Shown: positions 17,468-25,833, numbered from the stretch's first letter. The stretch is DNA of 48,601 nucleotides from Chloroflexota bacterium (GCA_026707665.1 JAPOWK010000054.1:1-48601); one strand, 5' to 3'. Program-made: numbers and translations. The notes: generated by a model not told the origin, from the sequence alone.

Positions 17468-18703
17468 ATGAAGACCTCGAAATTTTTCAGCCTGCTGGTC
17501 TTGCTCGTATTCCTGTTTTCGCTTGGCTTCGCCGGACCGGCGGCAGCGCAGGACAGCACCATCTCGTTCCTGACGGCGCCATGGGGTGTACCGCCGGATG
17601 AAATGTTGCTCAACGCCTTTATGGAGGAGAGCGGCATCACCGTCGAGATTCAGTCGGTGCAGACAGCCGATCTTCACAGCCGCGTGCAAGTGGCCGCTGC
17701 TGCGGGCGAGGCGCCTGCTGATGTCATCTTCATTACGCAAGAGGGGCCGTCCAACGTGGTCGCCACCGGCAATCTGCTGCCGCTCAATGACCTGATCGAT
17801 ATGGGCGATCTCGATGTGGATGACATCGAGAAAATGGACTTCTGGACCATTGACGGCGATATCTACGCGGTAACGACTTACCTCCAGCTCGTGATGATGG
17901 ATTACAACAGCGCTCGTCTGGCGGAAGCCGGCTATGAGGCGGCGCCGACCACCTGGGCGGAGCTGGACGAGATGGCGCGCGCCGTCCAGGCAGCGGGCGT
18001 GGATGATCACCCGATCGCCATGGGCGCAATCAACTGGTCCTGGTGGCTGATCGCGCTGAGCATGGGCGACCCGATGTTCGACGACGATCTAAACCCGGTC
18101 TTCGCCGATGAAGGCAGCAAAGCCCGCGAAGCGATGGCGCTGCTCAAGAGTTGGTTTGATGACGAATTGATCAGCCCGGAGATTCTGGCTGGCAGCATCG
18201 GTCAGCATCCGCTGTTTTGGAGCGGCGTCGGCGTCTTCCATCAAGGTTGGCAAGGTTCGGTTGTGCCGGGCAATGCCGAGACCTCCATGCAAGCGCCCAA
18301 TGTCGAATACATGGTCCTGCCGGAAGTGGGCAATACCTGGAGCTTCCCCGCTGGCATCGGCATCTCGGTCGACAGCGAAAATGTCGAGGCGGCTTGGGAG
18401 TTCATCAAGTGGTATGTTGGCGCGGACAATATGACCGCGATCTGGAATGCCTTCGGCCTCTATCCATCGCGCACTTCCCTCGCTGCCGCGCTCAACGAAG
18501 CGGGCCAGGTGCAGGGTTACGCCGAGATCGTGGAGCAGGGCATGCGCACCAATGAGCTGCCGCGATTCGCGCTCTGGTGGGGTCCCTGGTCCGCCAGCGT
18601 CAGTGAGCACATTCTGGAAGCGATGAGCACTGGCACCGCCTCCGATGATCTTATCGATGCTTTGGCCGAAGAGTGGAACGAGCTTAAGGCTGAGTACGAG
18701 TAG
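17468..18703 (+). CDS. ABC transporter sugar-binding protein (family 1)
   Basis: A 411-residue extracellular solute-binding protein. Residues 1-27 form a signal peptide (KTSKFF, then a long Leu/Phe core, AAAQ). The mature protein shows the type-1 periplasmic-binding fold phrases for oligosaccharide importers: ADVIFITQEGPSNVVATGNLLPLNDL, WTIDGDIYAV, PTTWAELDEMARA, FSAGIG-like WSFPAGIGISV and AWEFIKWYV. AAGGAG lies ideally before the ATG. No lipobox cysteine is seen after the signal. It feeds the two permeases at 19517 and 20628, now separated from it by a RAYT gene. The sugar is unknown. Confidence 0.9.
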   Translation: MKTSKFFSLLVLLVFLFSLGFAGPAAAQDSTISFLTAPWGVPPDEMLLNAFMEESGITVEIQSVQTADLHSRVQVAAAAGEAPADVIFITQEGPSNVVATGNLLPLNDLIDMGDLDVDDIEKMDFWTIDGDIYAVTTYLQLVMMDYNSARLAEAGYEAAPTTWAELDEMARAVQAAGVDDHPIAMGAINWSWWLIALSMGDPMFDDDLNPVFADEGSKAREAMALLKSWFDDELISPEILAGSIGQHPLFWSGVGVFHQGWQGSVVPGNAETSMQAPNVEYMVLPEVGNTWSFPAGIGISVDSENVEAAWEFIKWYVGADNMTAIWNAFGLYPSRTSLAAALNEAGQVQGYAEIVEQGMRTNELPRFALWWGPWSASVSEHILEAMSTGTASDDLIDALAEEWNELKAEYE

Positions 18704-18739
18704 AGCGAAACACCCGCTTAGAACCGTGGGGCGACACCT

Positions 18740-19417
18740 ATGTCACCCTCCCGCTTTGTAACTGTAGGGGCTTGCCTTGGCAAGCCCACCCGCTACAGCA
18801 ATCGTGTGGCGCGCCTTGGCAAGCCCACTCACCACAACCAACATCAATTCATTTGGCCGGGAAATACCGCCTTGCAGACGCCCAATCAACACTATAGCAA
18901 GCGCCGATCTATCCGTTTGCGCAATTACGACTACCGACGATGTGGCGTATACTTCGTCACTATCTGCGCTTATCAGAAAAGGAAACTGTTTGGCACGGTA
19001 GTCGAAGGAACCGTGTCTCTCAGCTCAGTTGGCGAGGTCGTGAGCGACGAGTGGCGACGCATCGCGCAAGCCCGTGCCAATGTCGAGATCGACCACTACG
19101 TCGTCATGCCTAATCATTTGCATGGCCTGTTGATCATTTCCGAAAGGATAAATGCCAGTAGTGATCAATGTTCCGATGGTCCCTTGTCGGCGCCGCGACG
19201 TGGAGTTCCAGCGAGTTCTCTGGGCTCAATCATTAATCAATTCAAGGGCGCAGTGACCAGAAGTGTTTGGTCCAACCTGTTGCACAGTAGAAAGAAAATA
19301 TGGCAGCGGAATTATTACGACCATATCGTGCGGGACGAGGCATCGTTAAATGAAATACGAAAATACATCGTTGGAAATCCGACAAGGTGGCATGATGACA
19401 GTTTGTATGTCATGTAG
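18740..19417 (+). CDS. REP-associated tyrosine transposase (RAYT, IS200-like Y1 HUH)
   Basis: A Y1 HUH-endonuclease domain protein. The conserved part begins at RRSIRLRNYDY (about residue 55) and includes YFVTICAY, the HUH motif in VVMPNHLHGLL, GSIINQFKGAVT, IWQRNYYDHIVRD with the catalytic tyrosine, and IRKYIVGNPTRW. These are signatures of RAYT proteins that process REP hairpins as single strands. The ATG at 18740 is the only in-frame ATG upstream, but the first ~40 codons run through a REP palindrome, so the real start is probably later (TTG at 18872 or nearby). The gene sits between an ABC binding protein and its permeases and is flanked by inverted REP copies. Confidence 0.85.
   Translation: MSPSRFVTVGACLGKPTRYSNRVARLGKPTHHNQHQFIWPGNTALQTPNQHYSKRRSIRLRNYDYRRCGVYFVTICAYQKRKLFGTVVEGTVSLSSVGEVVSDEWRRIAQARANVEIDHYVVMPNHLHGLLIISERINASSDQCSDGPLSAPRRGVPASSLGSIINQFKGAVTRSVWSNLLHSRKKIWQRNYYDHIVRDEASLNEIRKYIVGNPTRWHDDSLYVM
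18764..18787 (+). repeat. REP palindrome flanking RAYT (left)
   Basis: GTAGGGGCTTGCC-TT-GGCAAGCCC: a GTAG foot followed by an imperfect hairpin. A partial second copy lacking the foot follows at 18811-18827 (GCGCCTTGGCAAGCCC). The inverted mate lies at 19429-19452. Confidence 0.8.
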
Positions 19418-19428
19418 AAGCTGATGGC

Positions 19429-19452
19429 GGGCTTGCCAAGGCAAGCCCCTAC
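19429..19452 (-). repeat. REP palindrome flanking RAYT (right, inverted)
   Basis: GGGCTTGCC-AA-GGCAAGCCCCTAC is the exact reverse complement of the left copy. The pair brackets the RAYT gene in the usual arrangement of a RAYT with its own REPs. The stem (CTTGCC/GGCAAG) differs from the other REPs in the window while the GTAGGGG foot is the same. Confidence 0.8.
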
Positions 19453-19516
19453 GGCCTTCGCTGTTGTTGGTATTGCAGAGAGCAAACGGTCATTGGCTGA
19501 TACTTGATACAGAACT

Positions 19517-20437
19517 ATGAAACTTTCATCCCGCCGCCTCTTCTCTTCGGACTCCGTCTACCTCGCCGTAGTCCTCCTGCCGATCATTCTTATGATCGCG
19601 CTCTTCATCTATTACCCCGCTGTCGATACCTTCGGCCAAAGCCTGACCAATCGCAACCTGCGCATCCGCCGGCCGCCGAAACCGGTCGGGCTCGCCAACT
19701 ACGTCAAACTGGTTGAAGACGACGAATTCTGGGAGGTCACCGGGCGCAGTTTCAAGGTGGTCATCATCACGCTGCCACTGGAAATGGTCGTCGCCTTCGG
19801 CATCGCCATGCTTCTCAATCAGCGCTTCCCGGGGCGCGGCGTCGTTCGCACGCTGACCTTTCTGCCCTGGATGCTGCCGGGCGTGGTGAATGGCTTTCTG
19901 TGGGGTTGGCTGCTCAACGGCGAATACGGCGCGCTGAACGGCTTTCTCTATCAATTTGGCTTGATTCAAGAGTATCAGTATTGGCTGCGCGAGCCGGAGC
20001 ATTTGATATTCTGGGTCACCGTCGTGCAGACCTGGACGCGCTACGCCTTCCCCACCATCATCTTGCTGGCTGGCTTGCAGAGCATCCCCGATGATCTATA
20101 TGACGCGGCCAAAGTAGACGGCGCCAGCGCGCTTTCACGGGTGCGCTTCATCACCATTCCGCTGTTGCTGCCCTCTTTCGGCATCGCCCTGGTCGTGGAG
20201 TTCATCGCCGCCTTCCAGATATTTGATGTCATCTGGACGCTGACGGCGGGCGGTTCTGTCGGCGGCTCGATGAATCCCTTCACCAAGACACTGATGCTTT
20301 ACAACTACGAACTGGTCTTCCGCGATCTGCGCGTCGGCTTGGGCGCGGCGCTGTCATACATCATCTTGCTGATGTCGCTGGCAGTCGGGCTGATCTTCGT
20401 CCTGCGCGTCTACAATCAAGGGGTGCAGGAGCAATGA
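19517..20437 (+). CDS. Sugar ABC transporter permease, MalF/UgpA type
   Basis: A 306-residue inner-membrane permease with six predicted segments, the first at residues ~14-36. The cytoplasmic EAA loop (LYDAAKVDGASALSRVRFITIPLL, about residues 194-217) docks the ATPase. It forms the channel with the MalG-type partner encoded next. The final 50 bases (20388-20437) are repeated at 20582-20631, just before the next permease. The gene ends ATGA; an ATGA overlap with the partner permease occurs only at the second copy of this tail. No ABC ATPase is nearby, so a shared multi-sugar ATPase elsewhere is likely. Confidence 0.92.
   Translation: MKLSSRRLFSSDSVYLAVVLLPIILMIALFIYYPAVDTFGQSLTNRNLRIRRPPKPVGLANYVKLVEDDEFWEVTGRSFKVVIITLPLEMVVAFGIAMLLNQRFPGRGVVRTLTFLPWMLPGVVNGFLWGWLLNGEYGALNGFLYQFGLIQEYQYWLREPEHLIFWVTVVQTWTRYAFPTIILLAGLQSIPDDLYDAAKVDGASALSRVRFITIPLLLPSFGIALVVEFIAAFQIFDVIWTLTAGGSVGGSMNPFTKTLMLYNYELVFRDLRVGLGAALSYIILLMSLAVGLIFVLRVYNQGVQEQ
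20388..20437 (+). repeat. Duplicated permease 3' tail, copy 1 (in use)
   Basis: 50 bases encoding the permease C-terminus LIFVLRVYNQGVQEQ plus stop. It matches 20582-20631 at 47 of 50 positions. All three differences are synonymous third-position changes (AAT/AAC, CAA/CAG, CAG/CAA). Confidence 0.85.
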
Positions 20438-20539
20438 GACTAAGACAGGCCTTTGATCAAAAGGTACTGCCCTGCCCAAGCGTTGGCAGTCGGCTCATTT
20501 TCCCATTCACGATTGCGAGTCACCCCTGCCTGTTGCTAC

Positions 20540-20573
20540 GGGGAGGGGCCGGGGGAGGGGCCGGGGGAGGGGT
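20540..20573 (+). repeat. Tandem 12-base G-rich repeat, about 3 copies
   Basis: The unit GGGGAGGGGCCG occurs nearly three times in the insert between the two permease genes. The closely spaced G-runs could form a G-quadruplex on the coding strand. It also resembles the type B G/C-tract repeats elsewhere in the window. Confidence 0.7.
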
Positions 20574-20581
20574 AGACCCGC

Positions 20582-20631
20582 GGCTGATCTTCGTCCTGCG
20601 CGTCTACAACCAGGGGGTGCAAGAGCAATGA
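20582..20631 (+). repeat. Duplicated permease 3' tail, copy 2
   Basis: This is the second copy of the permease 3' end, 194 bases after copy 1. Its TGA overlaps the ATG of the MalG-type permease, the arrangement expected of the ancestral operon, so this copy may mark the original gene end and copy 1 the newcomer. Confidence 0.85.
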
Positions 20632-21512
20632 CGCTGGGATTGCGGGGCCAGGAACGCCTGCGCCTTGCCATCATCTATATTCTCTGCGCGGTGGTCTTGC
20701 TCTGGGCGCTGGCCCCGATCTATTGGGTGGCGGTCAGCAGCATCTCGACGCGCCATGAACTTTACGCCCGTCCCTACAAGATTTGGTTCCCCAGCCAGCC
20801 GACCCTCGAATCGTATCAGACGATTTTCACCCAAGGCGCGAAGTTCCGCTCCGGCGGCTTCTCGCCGACCGCGCATTTGATGGGCACCGGATTGCGCAAC
20901 AGCGTCATCATCAGCGTCGCCTCGGCCGGCATCGTGACGCTGATGGCGACCGGCGCCGGCTACGCTTTCGCCCGCATGGATTTCAAAGGCAAGAACCTCA
21001 TCTTCCTGCTGATCATGTTGATGATCCCGCTGCCGATCTGGGTTTCCTTGATCGCGCTATTCTTCATTATGTCCCAGCTGGAGTTGATCGACTCGCTTGT
21101 CGGGCTGATCCTGATTTTTGTCACGCTGCTGCTGCCGCTCTCGGTCTGGCTGATGACCACCTTCGTGCGCGATATCCCCAGCGAGATTCAGGATGCTGCC
21201 CGCGTCGATGGCGCCGATCGCTGGCGGCTGGTTTACAGCATCGTCCTGCCGCTGGCGCGCCCGGGCATGGTCGCCGTATTCCTCGTGTCCATGCTTTCGA
21301 CCTGGAACAACTTCTTGATCCCGTTGATCTTCACCCGCACCGACGACTCGCAGCCGCTGACCATCGTGCTGACGCTCTTCATCGGGCAATACGAGGTCGC
21401 TTGGGAAGACATGTCAGCCGCCGCGGTCGTGACCATGTTGCCACCCTTCCTGATGGCGCTCTTCTTCCAGCGCTATCTGGTGCGCGGCTTGACGATGGGC
21501 GCGGTGAAGTGA
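20628..21512 (+). CDS. Sugar ABC transporter permease, MalG type
   Basis: A 294-residue inner-membrane permease, partner of the MalF-type protein upstream. The first segment lies at ~13-33, and the EAA loop is IQDAARVDGADRWRLVYSIVLPLARPG (about residues 187-213). The C-terminus FFQRYLVRGLTMGAVK is typical of MalG-like permeases. The ATG overlaps the stop of the duplicated permease tail (ATGA), implying translational coupling. With the binding protein at 17468 it forms a CUT1-type sugar importer lacking a local ATPase. Confidence 0.92.
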   Translation: MTLGLRGQERLRLAIIYILCAVVLLWALAPIYWVAVSSISTRHELYARPYKIWFPSQPTLESYQTIFTQGAKFRSGGFSPTAHLMGTGLRNSVIISVASAGIVTLMATGAGYAFARMDFKGKNLIFLLIMLMIPLPIWVSLIALFFIMSQLELIDSLVGLILIFVTLLLPLSVWLMTTFVRDIPSEIQDAARVDGADRWRLVYSIVLPLARPGMVAVFLVSMLSTWNNFLIPLIFTRTDDSQPLTIVLTLFIGQYEVAWEDMSAAAVVTMLPPFLMALFFQRYLVRGLTMGAVK

Positions 21513-21746
21513 AGGCCCGCACCCCGAACTCCTCTCTGGCAGTCCGTCTCCACACGACCAAGTGAATCACCTGTCCACCTATCCAAACAGCGCGCTCTGC
21601 GTCACCCTCTCTTGAAACGCGGCGTTGGCGAATCGTCGGCATGGCGTCCACCAAGCGTCAATAAGCGACTTCAAAACCCAGCTACCATTAACTTTGCGTA
21701 GAAGAAAGCTGCCCGTACAAAGAGGAGAGTAGCCGGAGGCGGAAAG

Positions 21747-23846
21747 ATGATAGTGTCATTTATGCTAATACGACGAGGGTTGTGCCTGCTGCTACTCGCG
21801 GCATTCTTGACGGGCGGCTCGCTGCGCGCGCAGAACCGACCGAATTCGGAGCGGTCCCCCGCGCCCATAGATCAAATCAATCCGTTGGTCGATATCGTCC
21901 TGCCCAGGCTTTATCCCATCATCGTCATGGATGTCTCGCCATCGCTCGGCGACGCCACGCTGATCAATCGCATCAACTTGGTCGTCGCCCTGGGCATGAT
22001 GGACGCCGCCGCGCCATATCACGAGACCGCCGTCGGCATGTACACGCGCATTCCGCGTATGCCGGAAAGCGAACGCAGCGACCGCAACATCAACACCGCC
22101 ATGATGCACGCGGCATATCAAACGCTTCTCGGGTTGCTGCCTCGGCGCGAGATGGTCTGGCGCGACATGCTGAGCGATCATGGCTTAAACCCCGATGACG
22201 AGAGCAGCGACCAGTCGACACCAGTCGGAATTGGCAATGTCGCCGGTCGGGGCGCCCTGCAGGGCCGGCTGCGCGACGGTATGAATCAACTGGGGAACTA
22301 TCAGGACAACACCGGTTACATGCCGGTCAATTCAGCGTACATCCTGCACGACCCATCCCGCTGGCAGCCGGGGCTCCGATTGCAGGGCACCGGCGTTTAC
22401 ACCGTTCAGCAGTTCGTCACACCGCAGTTGGCGAACACCGAGCCTGTCGGCGCTTTCGACCCGCGCGAATACCGCGCCGCCCCGCCCATTGCCAGCGACC
22501 CTGAAGATTGGGGGGCATACAAGGCGCAAGCGGACGCCGTCCTTGAGGCCTCGGCAAATTTGAGCGATGAGCAAAAGCTAAAAGCCGAGCTTTTCGACAA
22601 CAAGATCCTCTCGCTCGGCTTGTCCTTCTTGCATCAGGCGCAAGAAAATAACTGGTCGCCGGCGGATACAGTGCGTGGATACTTCTTGAAAACGGCGGCC
22701 GCGATGGATGGTTCCATCGTCACCTGGCAGGAGAAAGCCCGCTACGACGCCGTCCGACCCTTCAGCGCCATCCGCTATATTTACGGGGACGAACCGGTCA
22801 TGGCTTGGGGCGGTCCCGGCCTCGGCAAGCGCGAGATCCCCGCGAGCCTTTGGCGCAGCTACCTGCCCGAAGCCGACCATCCGGAGTATCCATCGGGCTC
22901 GACCTGCGGCTGCTATGCGCAGGCCCAAGCGGTCCGGCGCTTCACCGGCGCCGACGAACTGAACTGGACGGTCGCCTATCCGGCCGGTTCTTCGCGCATT
23001 GAACCGGGCTTTACCCCGGCGGAAGATCTGACGCTGCACTTCGCGACCTGGACAGACTTCGCGCGGGATTGTGGCCAAGCCCGCGTTTGGGCCGGCGTGC
23101 ATTTTCCGGCTGCGGTTGAAGCCAGCGCGGCAATCTGCGGCGGCTTTGGTGACCTGGCTTATGAATATTTTCGGACGCTGCTGGATGGCACGGCGCCCGA
23201 ACGCCCACTGGCTCAATCGCTGCCCGCGGATCCTTGGCTGACCACAGCGCGCGCGCAAGAACCGGTCCCAATGGTCGTCCCGCCGCCGACAAAGCCTACG
23301 CCCGAGTCTTGCCAGGCGGTGTCTGATACGATTTACATCACGGCGGTGAACAGCGGCGTCGAGTGCCAGCCCCTCGATACCAGCGGCTTGGGCCTGCTGG
23401 CCGGCTACCTGGACGCGGTCAAGCTTTCGGGCGAACTGACTTTGGGCGTGCAAATTTGCTTCCGCGCCGGCGGGTCCCTGTTATTCTTTGATGAATCCAG
23501 CTCGCCGCCGACAGTCACGCAATTGACGACCTATGGAGTCTCCGGCATGGTCTGCGGCTGGATCAACCGCGCCGGCACCGTCATGCTGATGTCCTCAAAA
23601 TTCGACAAAGTATCGGGATTCGACGCGGCTGGCAACTCCATCGCGCCGCTGACCGACTGCCAAGTGATCGGGCGCGAGCATCTCAGCTTCCGAGACGCGC
23701 CCGGCGGCCAACGCCTTGACATCATTCAGGCGGGTGTCCGGCTGAGAGCAGTCGCCAGGACGGCCGGCTCCTTCAAGGTCGATTTTCAGGGTGATTTGGG
23801 CTGGGTCAGCGCCGACTTTGTGCTCGCTGAAGGCGATTGCGGCTAA
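21747..23846 (+). CDS. Secreted vanadium-haloperoxidase-fold protein with C-terminal SH3b domain
   Basis: A 699-residue exported protein with a signal peptide over residues 1-28. The middle resembles DUF6851/vanadium chloroperoxidase-like proteins of the PAP2 fold. Lys330 and Arg337 (EKARYDAVRP) have the K-x6-R spacing of the vanadate/phosphate site, and Arg446 and His452 (RVWAGVHF) have the R-x5-H spacing. EYPSGSTC replaces the usual PSGH, so the acid-base histidine is Ser385. About 150 residues with cysteines follow, then an SH3b (LSFRDAPGG, GWVSADFV) like those of the metallopeptidases. GGAGGCGG precedes the ATG. It could be a haloperoxidase, a phosphatase or a non-catalytic relative. Confidence 0.75.
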   Translation: MIVSFMLIRRGLCLLLLAAFLTGGSLRAQNRPNSERSPAPIDQINPLVDIVLPRLYPIIVMDVSPSLGDATLINRINLVVALGMMDAAAPYHETAVGMYTRIPRMPESERSDRNINTAMMHAAYQTLLGLLPRREMVWRDMLSDHGLNPDDESSDQSTPVGIGNVAGRGALQGRLRDGMNQLGNYQDNTGYMPVNSAYILHDPSRWQPGLRLQGTGVYTVQQFVTPQLANTEPVGAFDPREYRAAPPIASDPEDWGAYKAQADAVLEASANLSDEQKLKAELFDNKILSLGLSFLHQAQENNWSPADTVRGYFLKTAAAMDGSIVTWQEKARYDAVRPFSAIRYIYGDEPVMAWGGPGLGKREIPASLWRSYLPEADHPEYPSGSTCGCYAQAQAVRRFTGADELNWTVAYPAGSSRIEPGFTPAEDLTLHFATWTDFARDCGQARVWAGVHFPAAVEASAAICGGFGDLAYEYFRTLLDGTAPERPLAQSLPADPWLTTARAQEPVPMVVPPPTKPTPESCQAVSDTIYITAVNSGVECQPLDTSGLGLLAGYLDAVKLSGELTLGVQICFRAGGSLLFFDESSSPPTVTQLTTYGVSGMVCGWINRAGTVMLMSSKFDKVSGFDAAGNSIAPLTDCQVIGREHLSFRDAPGGQRLDIIQAGVRLRAVARTAGSFKVDFQGDLGWVSADFVLAEGDCG

Positions 23847-24183
23847 GGGGTGACGCAGCCCTAAAGCAGTGCCACTCGGCGGCCATTGGCTCGCCGAGAC
23901 TCAGCCATCTTAAATACTGTACGGGCGAGCCGGTGGCTCGCCCCTTCAACTCTTGCACCCCGACGGGCGACCCAAGGCTCGCCCCTACACTGTCTTGGTG
24001 TTCTCGGTGGCCTACTACTTGATTAACCCCGTCCGGGAAGTCGTCTGTAGGGGCGACTGACGGGCTATGTCTACGCGCCCCGGTGAGTGGCCCCCGCCCC
24101 GCCTGGCGCATTCTCCGCTAAAATGGAATCAAGGCATGACCGCGCGCAAGCCCTGCATGACCCAGCTTGACAGGAGACTCGCA
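23847..24183. other. Intergenic region with three REP-like palindromes
   Basis: This gap between the haloperoxidase-fold gene and the GH3 gene carries REP-like units at 23919-23944 (GTACGGGCGAGCCGG-TGGCTCGCCCC), 23964-23988 (inverted, ends CGCCCCTAC) and a partial one at 24047-24065. A TAAAAT hexamer at 24119-24124 could be the -10 of the GH3 gene. Nothing else is recognisable. Confidence 0.7.
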
Positions 24184-25833
24184 ATGAACATTGAATCCAC
24201 GATTCGTTCCATGACCACCGAAGAAAAAGTCGGCCAGATGTTCATGCTCGCTTTCGCGGCCGACCAGATGGACGAAGCCCGCATCCTGATGGAAGAGCAT
24301 CTGGTCGGCGGCGCTTACATCGGCGACGACAACGTGCCGACAGCCCGTGCCGCCCTCGCGCTCTGCAACAAGCTGCAGTCCTTCGCCGCGGACACGCGCC
24401 TCGGCATCCCACTGCTGCTCGGCGCCGATCAGGAGGGGACCTGGTCGGTGATGACCGCTGAAAGCGCGATGGGACCGGGCAATATGGCGCTGGGCGCGAC
24501 CGCCGATCCGCAATGCGCTTACGATATGTTCCGCGTCATCGCGCGCGAGACCAGCGCCGTCGGCTTGAATGTCGTCTTGGGACCGGCCGCCGACTGCAAT
24601 TCCAACCCGCATAATTCGATCATCGGCATGCGCTCCTTCGGCGAGAATCCCGAACTGGTCGCTCGCATGACCGCCGCCGCTGTGCGCGCCTTGCAGGAGA
24701 ACGGCTCCGTTGCGACACTCAAGCACTTCCCGGGCCACGGCGATACCACGCTGGACAGCCACCGCGGCCTGCCCACGGTGGCGCGCAGCCGCGACGAGCT
24801 CCGCGCGATCGACCTGCGCCCCTTCGCCGCCGGCATCGGGGCCGGCGCCAAAATCGTCATGACCTCGCATATCATCTTCAGCGCCTTCGATAGCGAGCGC
24901 CCGGCCACGCTCTCGCCGGTTATCCTCGGTGATTTGCTGCGCGGCGAGTTGGGATTTGACGGCATGGTCGTCTCCGACAGCATGAATATGCATTCGATGA
25001 AGCGCAACTACGATCCAATCGATGCGGCAATTCAAGGCTTCAATGCCGGCGTCGATCTGATGATGCTGGCGGAAGAGCATTACGACCACGATGCCGGGCG
25101 CTACCTGGAGAATCAGCGCGCTCTGATTCGCGCAACCATCCGCGCCGTCGACGATGGCGTGATCAACGCCGAGCGCGTCGACGACGCCCTGCGCCGGGTG
25201 CTGCGCCTGAAGATTGAAGCGGGCTTTTCTACTTGGCCCCGCCCGCAAACCGCCATTGTCGGCGGACCTGAAAACCGAGCGATTGAGCTCGCCGCAGCGC
25301 GCCGCGCCGTCAGCGTCCTGAGAGACCGCCAGGCGCTCTTGCCAATTAACCGAGCGGCGCCGCTGACATTGGTCAATACGACCGAGCGCAGCGCCTACGA
25401 CGTCCTGACACAGACGCGCGGCATCGGTCCCAATCAGGCGACCGCCGCCTTTGATGTTTTCGCCCAGGCGCTCTCAGCGAAGTGCGATGATTTGACCATC
25501 ATCAAGGCGGAAGACTTCGACTTGGCTGCCATCCCCAGCGCTGGCGCGCTGATCGCCGTGACCGAGAATTACACCTTGCCCGGCCTGGACTTTGATGGCG
25601 CGCTGCAAGCCTCGATCGTGCGCGCCTTGCAGGAAGAGGCCGGCGACCGCCTGATTGTGGTCGCGCTGCGCGATCCCTACGAATTGGCGGAATACCCCGA
25701 GATAGGGACTTACGTATGCAGTTTCAGCTTCCGACCCTGCGCGGCGCAAGCGGCGGCACAGGTTCTGCTCGGCGAAGTTGAGCCGGGCGGCCGCAGCCCG
25801 GTCAGCGTGCCGGGGACGGACGTGATAGCCTAA
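24184..25833 (+). CDS. Glycoside hydrolase family 3, beta-N-acetylhexosaminidase-like
   Basis: A 549-residue GH3 enzyme of NagZ type. The signature KHFPGHGDT (Lys180-His181, His185, Asp187) carries the acid/base pair special to bacterial N-acetylhexosaminidases. VVSDSMNM places the nucleophile at Asp265. The TIM barrel (residues 1-~340) is followed by a second alpha/beta domain. I chose the ATG at 24184 because CAGGAG lies just upstream; an ATG at 24067 gives an unlikely Pro/Arg-rich extension through repeat DNA. There is no signal peptide, so it is cytosolic. It probably trims GlcNAc from muropeptides or imported glycans. The C-terminal domain is longer than in proteobacterial NagZ. Confidence 0.9.
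   Translation: MNIESTIRSMTTEEKVGQMFMLAFAADQMDEARILMEEHLVGGAYIGDDNVPTARAALALCNKLQSFAADTRLGIPLLLGADQEGTWSVMTAESAMGPGNMALGATADPQCAYDMFRVIARETSAVGLNVVLGPAADCNSNPHNSIIGMRSFGENPELVARMTAAAVRALQENGSVATLKHFPGHGDTTLDSHRGLPTVARSRDELRAIDLRPFAAGIGAGAKIVMTSHIIFSAFDSERPATLSPVILGDLLRGELGFDGMVVSDSMNMHSMKRNYDPIDAAIQGFNAGVDLMMLAEEHYDHDAGRYLENQRALIRATIRAVDDGVINAERVDDALRRVLRLKIEAGFSTWPRPQTAIVGGPENRAIELAAARRAVSVLRDRQALLPINRAAPLTLVNTTERSAYDVLTQTRGIGPNQATAAFDVFAQALSAKCDDLTIIKAEDFDLAAIPSAGALIAVTENYTLPGLDFDGALQASIVRALQEEAGDRLIVVALRDPYELAEYPEIGTYVCSFSFRPCAAQAAAQVLLGEVEPGGRSPVSVPGTDVIA

Larger units (their letters stand above)
20434..20631 (+). other. 65-codon bridging ORF ending in the duplicated permease tail
   Basis: The ATG overlaps the permease stop (ATGA), the frame stays open across the 144-base insert, and the ORF ends in the same LIFVLRVYNQGVQEQ tail, whose stop again overlaps an ATG (20628) of the next permease. 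It probably has no function as a protein but may preserve translational coupling between the permeases across the insertion. It includes a Gly/Ala-rich piece encoded by a tandem G-rich repeat. Confidence 0.5.

Noticed and set aside
18740..19452. CRISPR or intact insertion sequence around the RAYT gene
   Set aside because: Only single REP units flank it; there is no regularly spaced array, no second transposase and no target duplication visible.
24118..25248. 376-codon minus-strand frame over the GH3 gene
   Set aside because: Antisense of the GH3 gene, which has catalytic motifs and a good ribosome binding site.
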